From positions 1-64,000 of the forward strand of contig NZ_PHGZ01000004.1 of NCBI RefSeq assembly GCF_002795405.1: a stretch of DNA of 64,000 nt. Reading direction: 5' to 3'. A model generated the notes under the pieces. It was not told where the DNA came from. It saw nothing but the letters and a program-made list of their open reading frames with translations, and did not search any database. The translations under genes were made by a program, and so were the position numbers. This stretch comes from Caviibacterium pharyngocola (lineage in GTDB: Bacteria > Pseudomonadota > Gammaproteobacteria > Enterobacterales > Pasteurellaceae). Shown here piece after piece: positions 42,640-51,388 of this stretch (position 1 is its first letter; every line of letters starts with the position of its first letter).

Positions 42640-42963
42640 ATGCAAATTGGCAAACTGCGTCATCGAATCAAGATACAGCAGCAAATTAACACCCAAAACG
42701 ACTACGGCGCATTGGTTACCGAATGGCGAGATGTTGTCAGCTGTTGGGCGGAAGTCAAACCCTTAACGGGGAAAGAATATTTTTCCGCCCAACAGGTGCA
42801 GTCGGAAGTTACCGTGCAAATTTGGTTACGTTATCGGGCAGGTATTACGCCCACAATGCGGGTCGTTTTTGGCGAACGGCATTTTGAGATTGTTGAAGTG
42901 CTGAATTACCAAGGACGAAGCACCGCATTGCAATTACTGTGTAAGGAAAAAGTCAATGGCTAG
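42640..42963 (+). CDS. Head-tail adaptor / stopper (SPP1 gp16-like)
   Basis: A 107-residue protein with IGKLRHRIKIQQQ at the start and the typical VTEWRDVVSCWAEVKPLTGKE in the middle. It closes the connector to keep DNA in. It starts directly after the connector stop codon. Confidence 0.88.
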   Translation: MQIGKLRHRIKIQQQINTQNDYGALVTEWRDVVSCWAEVKPLTGKEYFSAQQVQSEVTVQIWLRYRAGITPTMRVVFGERHFEIVEVLNYQGRSTALQLLCKEKVNG

Positions 42964-43435
42964 CACAGTCAAAGTGGAAGGATTAAGGGCGCTGTCGGCA
43001 GCAATGAAAGAACTCGGCCGAAAAGCAAGTAATCGCATTGCCGTTAAAGCAATGCGAAAAGGTGGAGCGATTGTACGCGACAAAGCACGCACTAACGCCC
43101 CAACCTTAAAAGAGAAAGTGCCGCACCGACGTGCAGGTACATTAAAAAAAGCCATTCAATCCAAGACCAAAGTCGGTCGAAATGGCAAAACTAACACCTA
43201 TATTGGTGTAAAAAAGCTTTCGGGTAAACAAATCGAAAAGTTTAAAGCCAAAGCACAGAAAGGCGGGGCATATAACCCTAACGATCCGTATTATTGGCGA
43301 TTTGTTGAGTTCGGCACCTCTAAAATGCCGGCGCGCCCTTTCTTGCGCACCGCGTTTGAGCAAACGAAAGACCAAGCCGCCAATGCCATTATTACTACCT
43401 TACGAGAGGAAATCTTAAGGGAAGGAAACAAATGA
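42956..43435 (+). CDS. HK97 gp10-like head-tail protein
   Basis: A 159-residue basic protein with the gp10 motifs KAMRKGGAIVRDKAR and YYWRFVEFGTSKMPARPF. It helps join tails to heads or set tail length. It overlaps both neighbours slightly. Confidence 0.88.
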   Translation: MASTVKVEGLRALSAAMKELGRKASNRIAVKAMRKGGAIVRDKARTNAPTLKEKVPHRRAGTLKKAIQSKTKVGRNGKTNTYIGVKKLSGKQIEKFKAKAQKGGAYNPNDPYYWRFVEFGTSKMPARPFLRTAFEQTKDQAANAIITTLREEILREGNK

Positions 43436-43776
43436 TCCAACACAACTTATTTAACGCCCTGTCGCCTTTGGTTGCAGGGCGTTGTTTTTATGAAGTGATC
43501 CCCGATACCAATACGACCTATCCCGTCATTGTGTATCAATTCCCCACCATCACCCCAAATGCCGCCTTAGAAAATGGGGATTTAGATGATTACCAAGTGC
43601 AAATCGACATTTACAGCAATCAAGTTGATGACATCTTTAACTTGCGCGAAGCCTTGTTTGAAGCGGTAGAAGATGAATTTGATTTTGCCGAACGCATTTC
43701 GGATTTTAGTGATTATGAACCCGATACAAAACTACACCGTCGTGTAGTGATGTATCAAATAGCTTATGGAGACTAA
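43432..43776 (+). CDS. Tail completion protein (DUF3168)
   Basis: A 114-residue protein, with RCFYEVIPDTNTTYPVIVYQ early and RVVMYQIAYGD at the end. DUF3168 proteins are tail terminators of siphophages. It overlaps the gp10-like gene by 4 bases (ATGA). Confidence 0.88.
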   Translation: MIQHNLFNALSPLVAGRCFYEVIPDTNTTYPVIVYQFPTITPNAALENGDLDDYQVQIDIYSNQVDDIFNLREALFEAVEDEFDFAERISDFSDYEPDTKLHRRVVMYQIAYGD

Positions 43777-43778
43777 CT

Positions 43779-44432
43779 ATGGCCACACAAACCACCCCAT
43801 TTCAGGGGACAAAATTTTATATCGGCAAGGGTGTTGAAGCGGAAAAAAGTATCACCGCGTGCGACATTACCCCTAATGCCAAAATCACCGTAGCCAATAG
43901 CGGTTACAAAAAAGGGGATTTGCTCCGCATTACCGGGCTTGGCTCGCTAGACGGCTACTACCCTGTTAAAGATATTCAAACCAACGACATCATTTTTGCT
44001 GATGAAGTGAATTGGGCAGACCAAGACAGACCAACGGTATTTACCAATGCCAAAGTGGCTCGTGTTACTTGGTCTTCTAACTTCTGCGCCATCAAAAATA
44101 TTGAAAAAGACGGAGATACGCTTTCGGAAGAAGACGTCACTACAATGTGCAGTGAGGGAACAGAAACCGAACCGGGCGATATTGAGTTTGGTAATGTAAA
44201 ACTCACATTCTTCTGGGCGCCAGCTACCGCAATGCAAGCGGATTTACGCAAGAAGTTCTACGGCAAAGAAACGTTCCCTTATTTGATTGTGTTCAAAAAC
44301 AATCAGGGATCGCTTTACGGCACAGGCTTTATCCAAACCAGCACCAACATTAGCGGTGAAGTCAAAGGCAAGTTTGAATCAGGTGTAACCATTAAACAAT
44401 CTAAACGTGATTATTTATTACCAGTCGCATAA
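43779..44432 (+). CDS. Major tail tube protein
   Basis: A 217-residue tube protein: MATQTTPFQGTKFYIGKGVE at the start, a middle DGDTLSEEDVTTMC and the closing FESGVTIKQSKRDYLLPVA. It builds the non-contractile tail. The following USS-dyad terminator would favour high tube expression over later genes. Confidence 0.88.
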   Translation: MATQTTPFQGTKFYIGKGVEAEKSITACDITPNAKITVANSGYKKGDLLRITGLGSLDGYYPVKDIQTNDIIFADEVNWADQDRPTVFTNAKVARVTWSSNFCAIKNIEKDGDTLSEEDVTTMCSEGTETEPGDIEFGNVKLTFFWAPATAMQADLRKKFYGKETFPYLIVFKNNQGSLYGTGFIQTSTNISGEVKGKFESGVTIKQSKRDYLLPVA

Positions 44433-44438
44433 CCCACT

Positions 44439-44468
44439 CACCGCACGATAAAAAGTGCGGTGTTTTTT
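44439..44468 (+). terminator. USS-dyad terminator after the tail tube gene
   Basis: CACCGCAC / GTGCGGTG stem with loop GATAAAAA and T6, the 3' arm again carrying AAGTGCGGT. Confidence 0.7.
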
Positions 44469-44493
44469 ATAAACATTTTAAGGAAATCAACAA

Positions 44494-44904
44494 ATGAAAG
44501 GCACGAAAGCAACTTTACTCGCAATTAAACCCACATTGAAACCGTTTGAACTCAACGGCAATACCTACTATATCCGTTCTTTTACTGTAGGCGATGTAAA
44601 TCGTGAGGTTTTTGAATATCAAAATTGGCTGAAAGCCCAAGCCACGGCACAAGGCATTGAACTGAATCTGAATGATGAAGAGGCACTGGCTAAACAGCTT
44701 GAACCCATTGCGGATAAATACCGCCTTGCGCGCAATCTTGCTATCAAATTATGCGATGAAAAAGGCAATAATTTATTCGACCCTGATAATATCGAAGATT
44801 TAGAAGCCATTTTAACCCTTGATGACAGCGTACTTACCGCCTTTAATCAAGCCGAAAATGCAGATACCCCAAAAAACTCACCGCCCGACGCAAGTTCCAA
44901 TTAA
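44494..44904 (+). CDS. Tail assembly chaperone G-like
   Basis: A 136-residue chaperone for the tape measure, beginning MKGTKATLLAIKPTLKPFEL. Near its end, at 44871-44877, is the slippery heptamer A AAA AAC in the correct frame. A -1 slip there makes a G-T fusion with the downstream frame. Ratio of G to GT controls tail assembly in lambda-like phages. Confidence 0.85.
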   Translation: MKGTKATLLAIKPTLKPFELNGNTYYIRSFTVGDVNREVFEYQNWLKAQATAQGIELNLNDEEALAKQLEPIADKYRLARNLAIKLCDEKGNNLFDPDNIEDLEAILTLDDSVLTAFNQAENADTPKNSPPDASSN

Positions 44905-45185
44905 CACTTTCCCTTGCGTTGGGCAAAACGCTATCAGAAATCGAAGCAATGCCAGAGCGCCACTTGCAAGAATATGAACAATTCTACCAAGAACAGCCGT
45001 TCGGCTTGTGGCGTGAAGACTACCGCACCGCACAAATTGCCTATCTTTTAGCGGCGATTAACAGCGATCCGAAAAAAGACAGCCCAAAACTCACCGAGTT
45101 TATGCCATTTTTTGCAGATCAAAGTGCGGTGGGAAATAGCCAAGATTTTGATGATGGTAGCCAGATGTTTTTAGCACAGAGGTAG
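44877..45185 (+). CDS. T part of the G-T tail chaperone, made by -1 frameshift
   Basis: In the -1 frame reading continues from the slippery site as LTARRKFQLTLSLALGKTLS and ends FDDGSQMFLAQR at 45185. The motif PFGLWREDYRTAQIAYLL is the T signature. The fusion product has about 230 residues. An internal ATG at 44919 gives a shorter open frame that is probably not used on its own. Confidence 0.85.
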   Translation, partial: LTARRKFQLTLSLALGKTLSEIEAMPERHLQEYEQFYQEQPFGLWREDYRTAQIAYLLAAINSDPKKDSPKLTEFMPFFADQSAVGNSQDFDDGSQMFLAQR

Positions 45186-45199
45186 ATTATTCTACCTCT
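45178..45199. terminator. Hairpin over the end of the G-T gene
   Basis: Perfect 9-bp stem AGAGGTAGA / TCTACCTCT with a TTAT loop, covering the stop codon. No T run follows, so it may be an RNA stability or weak termination element isolating the lipoprotein gene. Confidence 0.45.
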
Positions 45200-45200
45200 A

Positions 45201-45243
45201 TGTGATCTCTATCACTTTAAAACACCTTTAATTTTGGTATGAT
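45201..45243 (+). promoter_or_regulatory. CRP-type site with class II promoter before the lipoprotein gene
   Basis: TGTGATCTCTATCACT at 45201-45216 fits the CRP consensus TGTGA-N6-TCACA with one mismatch. A -10 box TATGAT lies at 45238-45243. A start near 45250 puts the site centre at -41.5, the class II position. The -35 box is poor, as expected for an activator-dependent promoter. Confidence 0.6.
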
Positions 45244-45273
45244 TAACGCCTATTCTTAGTCTAGGAGTTAATT

Positions 45274-45786
45274 ATGGGAAAAGTGTTGCTCGTATTTTTA
45301 TCACTATTCATTTTAGCGGGTTGCAATGATAGCAAGAGACCTGCGCCTTATGGGTTAGATTGGAATATAACAGAAGAACAAATAACAAAAACTAATTATT
45401 TTGAGGGGAACGGAGGAACACCACACTCTTATAACATCAAAGTGGAAACCCCTGATTTTGAAAATGGTACTTATTCCTTGTTTTTTAGTAATAATAAGCT
45501 GGTAGAAATTCAATCGATATATTATGCGATGGATGATGAAGTCAAAACCCATAGAATATTAAACTATTATCGGATTGATTTTAATGCTAAATATGGAAAT
45601 CCGATTATTGATGAGCAACAAAAATATACAGACTGCGGCACCGCATTTTGTCCTGTAAACAGAAAAGTATATCAGTATGATGACGTTATTTTGGGAGTTT
45701 CACTATATGAGAATTTTGTACAAGAAAGGCTAGTTATAATCTCATATTATGATAAGAATTATTTTCTAAACAAGCTTAAGCGTTAA
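45274..45786 (+). CDS. Prophage lipoprotein moron
   Basis: The 170-residue product has a lipoprotein signal (MGKVLLVFLSLFILAGCNDS; lipobox LAGC). The mature part has two more Cys (YTDCGTAFCPVNRK) and no recognised domain. AGGAG precedes the ATG. It sits between tail chaperone and tape measure with its own promoter, so it is probably expressed in the lysogen, perhaps for surface exclusion. Confidence 0.7.
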   Translation: MGKVLLVFLSLFILAGCNDSKRPAPYGLDWNITEEQITKTNYFEGNGGTPHSYNIKVETPDFENGTYSLFFSNNKLVEIQSIYYAMDDEVKTHRILNYYRIDFNAKYGNPIIDEQQKYTDCGTAFCPVNRKVYQYDDVILGVSLYENFVQERLVIISYYDKNYFLNKLKR

Positions 45787-45831
45787 TCTATACGTTACAC
45801 AAATTCCTATCAATTAGATAGAGATTTTGTA

Positions 45832-45926
45832 TTGACAGTATAATCTTATTTCACTACTATAGTATTTAACAGGTGTCGCAGCCTTAACAGCGGTAATCCG
45901 CAACCGAAATCCAATGCGGTTTTTTT
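45832..45926 (+). promoter_or_regulatory. Strong promoter with short leader and terminator
   Basis: TTGACA at 45832-45837 and TACTAT at 45855-45860 (17-base spacer). The leader from about 45867 forms GCGG-TAAT-CCGC or, alternatively, the terminator CCGCA / TGCGG followed by seven T (45898-45926). The two stems share the CCGC arm and exclude each other, as in attenuators. The product would be an RNA of about 60 nt or a longer transcript into the next element. Confidence 0.6.
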
Positions 45927-45994
45927 GTATCTAGAATTTGGTGTTTCTCCTTTTCTCAGCCAGATTTGACAAAAAACGGTAAATAACAATCAAT

Positions 45995-46071
45995 GATCGA
46001 GTGGGCGAGGAATACAATACCCGAAAGGGGAATAACTCCAGCTTACTGTTAGGCTTGCGAACCGCTCGATC
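45995..46071 (+). ncRNA. C4-type antisense RNA upstream of the antirepressor
   Basis: A 77-nt element closed by GATCGAGTGG / CCGCTCGATC (one G-U pair), extended by GCGAG / CTTGC, with an inner CCC-GAAA-GGG hairpin and a CAG / CTG hairpin. Size, three-stem form and place directly before an antirepressor gene match the C4 RNA of P1/P7-like phages, which represses ant by base pairing. The leader word ACAGGT at 45869 is complementary to ACCTGT at 46079. Family assignment is by form and context, without a covariance search. Confidence 0.65.
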
Positions 46072-46131
46072 GCCAGGTACCTGTATAATAAAGGCACCTT
46101 GAAATTATTCGCAAAATTAACAGAGGCAATT

Positions 46132-47040
46132 ATGTCAAACCAAACTCAACTTCAAACAATCCAATTTTACAACCGCACTTTAACTACATTTGAGCAAAAC
46201 AACATTCACTATGTTGCAATGAAACCAATTTGTGAAAATATTGGTTTAGACTGGGAAGCCCAACGGCAACGAATTCGCCGTGATGAAGTGCTTTCACAAG
46301 GTGCGGTTATGATAACCTCACCTTCAAATGGTGGCGAACAACAAACATTATGCCTCCCAATCCAATACCTCAACGGCTGGCTATTTGGCATTGATGTAAA
46401 ACGCGTGAAACCTGAAATTAGAGAGCGTCTTATCACATACAAAAGAGAATGTTATCAAGCACTACACGATTATTGGAATAAAGGCAAAGCGGAAAGACCG
46501 CAACCTCAACCTGTAATAATCAGTATGGAGCGTGAGTTACTCAAAACACTTTATTATCTCTTAGTGTTTGCGGTAGATTATTCAGAAAAAGCACTGCCTA
46601 AATTTAAATCCTGTCGCGAATTATTTCGCAATGCAGAATTTAATGAGTTGATCCGCGTGTGTGAGATGTTTTTAACCGACGACACGCGAGAAACGCTGAT
46701 CAAAACAAAAACGATATTATCGCCAAGTTTCAAAACGGTGGTCGCCCAACAAGCAGAAGTCAGATTGCCAACACCACCAAATCGACGGGTAACACTTCCG
46801 CCTGATGTGATTGGATTTCGTAGTGAAGAATGGTTACGGGTATCCGAAGCCTCGCGCTACTTAACTAAAAAATCACGCGTGATGACGGAAAAGTTTTATC
46901 AAAAACTCTTTGCCCGCTTTGGATTTCCGTCGCTTTGCCGTATGCCAAAATCAAAGTACGGAAAAGTAATGGATTTCTTGAGAGCTGAAATCATTAAAGT
47001 ACGTAAAAATCCGTATTATAAACCGTTTAATATGCGTTAA
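46132..47040 (+). CDS. Phage antirepressor (P22_AR_N type)
   Basis: The ATG at 46132 follows AGAGG and gives MSNQTQLQTIQFYNRTLTTF (302 residues). The N-terminal antirepressor domain has HYVAMKPICENIGLDWEAQR and LPIQYLNGWLFGIDVKRVKP. The C-terminal half is a helical domain with YLTKKSRVMTEKFYQKLF. Antirepressors bind the repressor and favour lytic growth. The CAGGTACCTG palindrome and the C4-like RNA lie in its leader. Confidence 0.85.
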   Translation: MSNQTQLQTIQFYNRTLTTFEQNNIHYVAMKPICENIGLDWEAQRQRIRRDEVLSQGAVMITSPSNGGEQQTLCLPIQYLNGWLFGIDVKRVKPEIRERLITYKRECYQALHDYWNKGKAERPQPQPVIISMERELLKTLYYLLVFAVDYSEKALPKFKSCRELFRNAEFNELIRVCEMFLTDDTRETLIKTKTILSPSFKTVVAQQAEVRLPTPPNRRVTLPPDVIGFRSEEWLRVSEASRYLTKKSRVMTEKFYQKLFARFGFPSLCRMPKSKYGKVMDFLRAEIIKVRKNPYYKPFNMR

Positions 47041-47056
47041 AAACTCAACCGAAACC

Positions 47057-47082
47057 GACCGCACTTCAGTTTAAGTGCGGTT
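47057..47082. repeat. USS inverted pair after the antirepressor gene
   Basis: ACCGCACTT and AAGTGCGGT are separated by a short loop, forming a stem without a T run. It lies just before the DUF2513 gene and may be a weak terminator or an uptake site only. Confidence 0.6.
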
Positions 47083-47095
47083 GCAGGAGAACCAA

Positions 47096-47404
47096 ATGAA
47101 ACGCGACTGGGAGCTTATCCGCAAAATTTTGTTCAAATTGGCACTTACGTCATTAGACAATGGAGGCATAAAAGGCTTTCCGCCCGCGGTGGTGGAATAT
47201 CACTACCTATTGTTGAAGCAATCACAATTAATTGATTCTCAACATAAGCTAACGTGGCAAGGACACGAGTTTCTCGACAAAATCCGAAATGATACCGCGT
47301 GGAATAAAATTAAACAAACCATTAAAACCAAAGGGATTGATTTATCTTTTGAGGCGATTACGTTAGCGGGAAAAAGTTTATTGATCGCGTTGTTGGCGAA
47401 ATAG
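47096..47404 (+). CDS. DUF2513 protein
   Basis: The ATG at 47096 follows GGAGAACCAA and gives MKRDWELIRKILFKLALTSL (102 residues). DUF2513 proteins begin MKRDW-LIR and carry YHYLLLKQSQLID and LTWQGHEFLDKIRNDTAWNK, all seen here. The fold suggests a winged-helix-like regulator; the exact role is unknown. It is part of the accessory block between tail chaperone and tape measure. Confidence 0.8.
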   Translation: MKRDWELIRKILFKLALTSLDNGGIKGFPPAVVEYHYLLLKQSQLIDSQHKLTWQGHEFLDKIRNDTAWNKIKQTIKTKGIDLSFEAITLAGKSLLIALLAK

Positions 47405-47454
47405 CTTGACGCTGTACGGAGATTTGGTAAAGTCTTAATATGGAGGACGAAAAG

Positions 47455-47712
47455 ATGAAAGGCTCATATAGTTTTATTACAAGTAGTCTAATTTGGGGGG
47501 CAAAAGTTTATATCGCAGTGTTCTCTCTCTTTTCCTTATTATTGGTGTTATTGGCAGCCTTTAGCTTTTTCTCTTGGAAAACGATTATTATCATACTGCT
47601 AGCACTGTTTATGGTATTACTGTTGTTGCATTGGAAATTAAGTAAAAAAGCGTTTTTTGAGATGGAAGATAAACGCTATTCTCAATATTGGGACAAAGGT
47701 TTTTATAAATAA
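47455..47712 (+). CDS. Small two-span membrane protein
   Basis: The ATG at 47455 gives an 85-residue protein starting MKGSYSFITSSLIWGAKVYI. It has two membrane segments (VFSLFSLLLVLLAAFSFF and IIIILLALFMVLLLLHW) and a charged tail (FFEMEDKRYSQYWDKGF). Followed by a terminator, so it ends the accessory block. A role in superinfection exclusion is possible but not shown. Confidence 0.6.
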   Translation: MKGSYSFITSSLIWGAKVYIAVFSLFSLLLVLLAAFSFFSWKTIIIILLALFMVLLLLHWKLSKKAFFEMEDKRYSQYWDKGFYK

Positions 47713-47728
47713 GATTAAATTCAAATAG

Positions 47729-47753
47729 AAGCTCGCTACGGCGGGCTTTTTTT
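47729..47753 (+). terminator. Rho-independent terminator before the tape measure gene
   Basis: AGCTCGC / GCGGGCT stem (one G-U pair), TACG loop and T7. Confidence 0.75.
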
Positions 47754-47768
47754 ATGGGAGAAAATAAG

Positions 47769-50700
47769 ATGTCGGGTTCGCTTGGGCAATTAAATATTCA
47801 GTTGGCGTTAGATCAAGTTAAATTTCAAGATGGTCTGACAAAGGCACAACGGCACGCAAAGCAGTTTGCTGAAAGAACAAATACATATTTAAAAAATATT
47901 GAAAATGCTGCGATAGCAACGAATAAAAGTTTGGATTTTGCTGATAAACTTAATAAGTTAAAAGTACTTAGTTTTGTGTTGCCAAACCCAAAACAGATTA
48001 TTGGGAGCCTGGATAACTACACGGAATTAAGTAATAAAATAAATCTTGTCACGGAAAGTGAACGTGAACGGATTAAAGCGATGCAAGATGTCTATGACAT
48101 TTCACTCAAAACCGCACAATCTACCCAAGCGACATCATCGGTTTATCAAACTTTTGCCCAAAATGCACAGCAATTGGGGTTAGATCTATCTGATGTTGCT
48201 GCACTTACTGAAACAGTGGCAAAATCCGTAGCCATTTCGGGGGCTAATTCTGCCACGGCTTCTAATGCGTTAATTCAATTTGGGCAATCTTTATTGATGG
48301 GCAAATTGAAAGCACAAGAATTCAATTCATTGATGACACAAACGCCAACGGTTATTCAGGCGATTGCGAAAGGTTTGGGGATCACAACCGCCCAGCTTAA
48401 AGCAATGGTAGATAAAGGCGAGATGACAGCGGATAAAATGGTTGAGGGGTTGAAAAAAGCCCAAGGTAGCGTTGATGAATTACATAAAAAAACTACGACA
48501 ACATTAAGTGGAGCATTCCAAAATCTTTCTACCGCAACTGAAAAGTGGCTAGGAGAAACAGATAAAGCCCTAGCTACAAGTAAATTATTTGCTGAAGGGA
48601 TTAATGTTGTTGCCAATAATATCGGCACATTAGCCCCGTTAACATTAAGTTTAGGAGCGGCAGTTGCGGGGATTAAATTTAGTAAAAAAGCGAAAGATGC
48701 CTATTTATCCGCAAGTGCAACAATGCAAGAGGCAAAAGCAACCGTACAAGCAACCCTTGCAGAAAAAGCAAAAACTACTGCGGATTTACAGGCGACACAA
48801 GCCTATATCGCACAATTACAAGCTCAGCTAAATTTAGCCAAAACAGAGCAAGCAAGGTTACTTTTAAGCAAAGAGCTTGGTGTTCAAACTGCAAGAGAAA
48901 CGGCATTAATTAAAGCCCAAACGGCTGCAATCAATCAATTAAATGTCGCTAAAAAATCTGCAAGCACATTAGGAATGGCAATGGCGGCACTTGGTGGACC
49001 GTTAGGCGTGGCAACATTGGCAATTTCAGCCGCAATTCCATTTTTGCTAGATTGGGGGAATAGTGCAAGTGATGCCGCGAATAAATCTAATGATTTTGCA
49101 AACTCGGTAGATAATATTAAGCAGAACCTTGATAAATTTACCGTTGCTCAATTAAAAGATAAGTTGCTTGATGCCAAATACAGTATTGAAGAACAAAAGA
49201 AAAAGGTTCAAGAATTAGAACAGCAATATAAAACTTTCCAAAATGCGGCAACAAATGCAGTGCAAAAAATTGAATGGAAAGATCATTCTGGCAATAAGCA
49301 TATTCAATATTTGAAGCGTTCTGTGGAAGATATGGCGAAAGCGGAAGAAAGAGCTATTCGCATTAAGGCACAGTTAGAAACAGAAACGGCGAAATTAAAC
49401 GATCAAACATCACTGCAAGCCCAATTACAAGATAAACTCAATGAAAAGGTTGAGCAGGCAAATAATAGCCTTGCCCAACATAAATTAAAATTGAATGATT
49501 GGGAGAAAGCACAGCAGGATATTGAAAAGCAAACTAAATCCTTAACGGAAGAAGTGAATGTGCTTACCTTAGAAAGTAAAGGAAACGCAAAAGCTGCCTT
49601 TATTTTATCGGGGCTGTATAAGGTACTTTCTGTGGAAGGAGCAGATTATGCTAATGTGCTTGCGGCAATTGCGAAAGGGGAATACGCTTCAGCAGAAGCT
49701 GCAAGTAAAACTATTGATATGTCGTTAGAAGATTTGCAGAAAATCTTTGCAGCGAAAGAACAATTGGAAGCACTTTTTCAACAAGATGAGAAAAAAACGA
49801 AGCTAAAAAAAACCATTGAGCTTAATCATAAAAAAGGAAAAGGTGGCGAAAACGCGCGTCAAAACTGGCTTAATTTCTATGATGAAGTGCGACAAAAAAG
49901 TACCTCTACCCTAGGCGAAATTGACCTAGAGCAAGCTCAAATGTTCCGCCGTTTAGAAGAGTACAATAAAAAAGGAGTCGTTAAACATCAAGAATATGAA
50001 GCGGCAAAATTGGCGATCACCCAACGCTTTAATCAACAACGATTAGAGCTTGCAGGAAAATATGCGCCAAATAAATTAGCCGCCCATAATCTAGATAAAG
50101 AGCTGGCGGCTGTTAAAGAATTGCAAGTGGCAAATCAATTGACCATTGATGAAGCGAAACAAGCCGCAATGAAATTGCAAATCGAGTATGCGCAGAATGT
50201 GGCACAAAATGCGGTTACGCCATTAGATCAACTGCGAGCCATTTACGATCCAAATCAAGCCCTACAAAATCAGCAGACGCAGGAACTGGCTTTACTTCAA
50301 GCATTTAACGAACAGAAGTTGATGACCGAAGAAGAGTTTCAGCAGCGTAAGAAACAAATCATTGAACGTTATAAAAACGATGAATTTCAGCGTGAGATGA
50401 ATAATTACGCCACGGGGCTGAACGAGCTTGGCGGTGCATTTGGTAATCTTGCCACAATGATTGAACAATCAGGCGGGCGACAATCTGCTGCGTATAAAGC
50501 AATGTTTGCAGTATCTAAAGCGTTTGCTATTGCTGAGTCGACTATTAATGTTACTCTTGCAGCAAGTCAGGCCATGAAAGACTGGTCAAAAATGGATGCT
50601 GCATCTAAGTTTGCGGCGGCAGCAAGTGTTATGTCTCAAGGTATGGCATTAGTAGCACAGATCCGTAGTGTTGGTTTTGCTAGCGGTGGCTATACCGGCG

Positions 50701-51062
50701 ATGGCGGTAAATATACGCCTGCGGGTATCGTACATAAAGGTGAATATGTCATCACCAAAGAAGCTACTGCTCGGCTGGGTTTAGGCTATCTCAATTACCT
50801 AAACTATGGTCGCCGTGGTTTTGCCAACGGTGGTGGTGTGGCGGTGCCGAAAGTGCCAGTAGTTGGACAACGAGCCAGTAACAGCACGCAAAATATCACC
50901 GTCAAAGTGATTAACCAAGGTGAGCCAGTGCAGGCCGAGGTCAGCACGAAGCAAAAAGGCGATCAACTTGAAATCACCCTTGAGCTGATGAAAACCATTG
51001 CACGCAATGAGGCAAACCAAGTGATTCAAACCAATTTCCGCGCGGGAGGCGCATTTAGCTAA
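47769..51062 (+). CDS. Tape measure protein of the siphophage
   Basis: The ATG giving MSGSLGQLNIQLALDQVKFQ is used (1097 residues); the five-residue longer frame is less likely. The N-terminal part has the tape measure domain, VVKSVAISGANSATASNALI-like stretches and TPTVIQAIAKGLGI. A central coiled-coil and hydrophobic stretches (LGMAMAALGGPLGVATLAIS) follow. The C-terminal part holds GFASGGYTGDGGKYTPAGIV, typical of lambda H-like proteins. Length sets tail length. Confidence 0.93.
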   Translation: MSGSLGQLNIQLALDQVKFQDGLTKAQRHAKQFAERTNTYLKNIENAAIATNKSLDFADKLNKLKVLSFVLPNPKQIIGSLDNYTELSNKINLVTESERERIKAMQDVYDISLKTAQSTQATSSVYQTFAQNAQQLGLDLSDVAALTETVAKSVAISGANSATASNALIQFGQSLLMGKLKAQEFNSLMTQTPTVIQAIAKGLGITTAQLKAMVDKGEMTADKMVEGLKKAQGSVDELHKKTTTTLSGAFQNLSTATEKWLGETDKALATSKLFAEGINVVANNIGTLAPLTLSLGAAVAGIKFSKKAKDAYLSASATMQEAKATVQATLAEKAKTTADLQATQAYIAQLQAQLNLAKTEQARLLLSKELGVQTARETALIKAQTAAINQLNVAKKSASTLGMAMAALGGPLGVATLAISAAIPFLLDWGNSASDAANKSNDFANSVDNIKQNLDKFTVAQLKDKLLDAKYSIEEQKKKVQELEQQYKTFQNAATNAVQKIEWKDHSGNKHIQYLKRSVEDMAKAEERAIRIKAQLETETAKLNDQTSLQAQLQDKLNEKVEQANNSLAQHKLKLNDWEKAQQDIEKQTKSLTEEVNVLTLESKGNAKAAFILSGLYKVLSVEGADYANVLAAIAKGEYASAEAASKTIDMSLEDLQKIFAAKEQLEALFQQDEKKTKLKKTIELNHKKGKGGENARQNWLNFYDEVRQKSTSTLGEIDLEQAQMFRRLEEYNKKGVVKHQEYEAAKLAITQRFNQQRLELAGKYAPNKLAAHNLDKELAAVKELQVANQLTIDEAKQAAMKLQIEYAQNVAQNAVTPLDQLRAIYDPNQALQNQQTQELALLQAFNEQKLMTEEEFQQRKKQIIERYKNDEFQREMNNYATGLNELGGAFGNLATMIEQSGGRQSAAYKAMFAVSKAFAIAESTINVTLAASQAMKDWSKMDAASKFAAAASVMSQGMALVAQIRSVGFASGGYTGDGGKYTPAGIVHKGEYVITKEATARLGLGYLNYLNYGRRGFANGGGVAVPKVPVVGQRASNSTQNITVKVINQGEPVQAEVSTKQKGDQLEITLELMKTIARNEANQVIQTNFRAGGAFS

Positions 51063-51388
51063 TGGAAACCTTCAAATGGTGCATCCGTCCAGAATTTACC
51101 GTGGAAAACTCGCCTAAAGTCAATGAGATTGAGTTTGGCGATGGTTACACCCAACGGCAAGCTCGGGCGATCAATAATTTACTGCGGGTTTATCCTGTGG
51201 TGGTGAAAGTGCGAAATAAAGTGCGGTTGGAAGTGGACGAATTTTTGGCTCGGCATAAAGGTGTCGAGCCTTTTTATTTCCACGACCCGTTCACTAACAG
51301 TCGTAAAAAAGTCGTGTGTAGCAAGTGGCCCGCAAAAATGGGCAAAACCTACACGGAATTTAGCTGTGAATTTAGAGAGGTTCCGTAA
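51062..51388 (+). CDS. Minor tail protein M-like
   Basis: A 108-residue lambda M-type protein: FKWCIRPEFTVENSP, then FGDGYTQRQARAINN and the closing WPAKMGKTYTEFSCEFREVP. It belongs to the tail tip assembly. Its start overlaps the tape measure stop. Confidence 0.88.
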   Translation: METFKWCIRPEFTVENSPKVNEIEFGDGYTQRQARAINNLLRVYPVVVKVRNKVRLEVDEFLARHKGVEPFYFHDPFTNSRKKVVCSKWPAKMGKTYTEFSCEFREVP

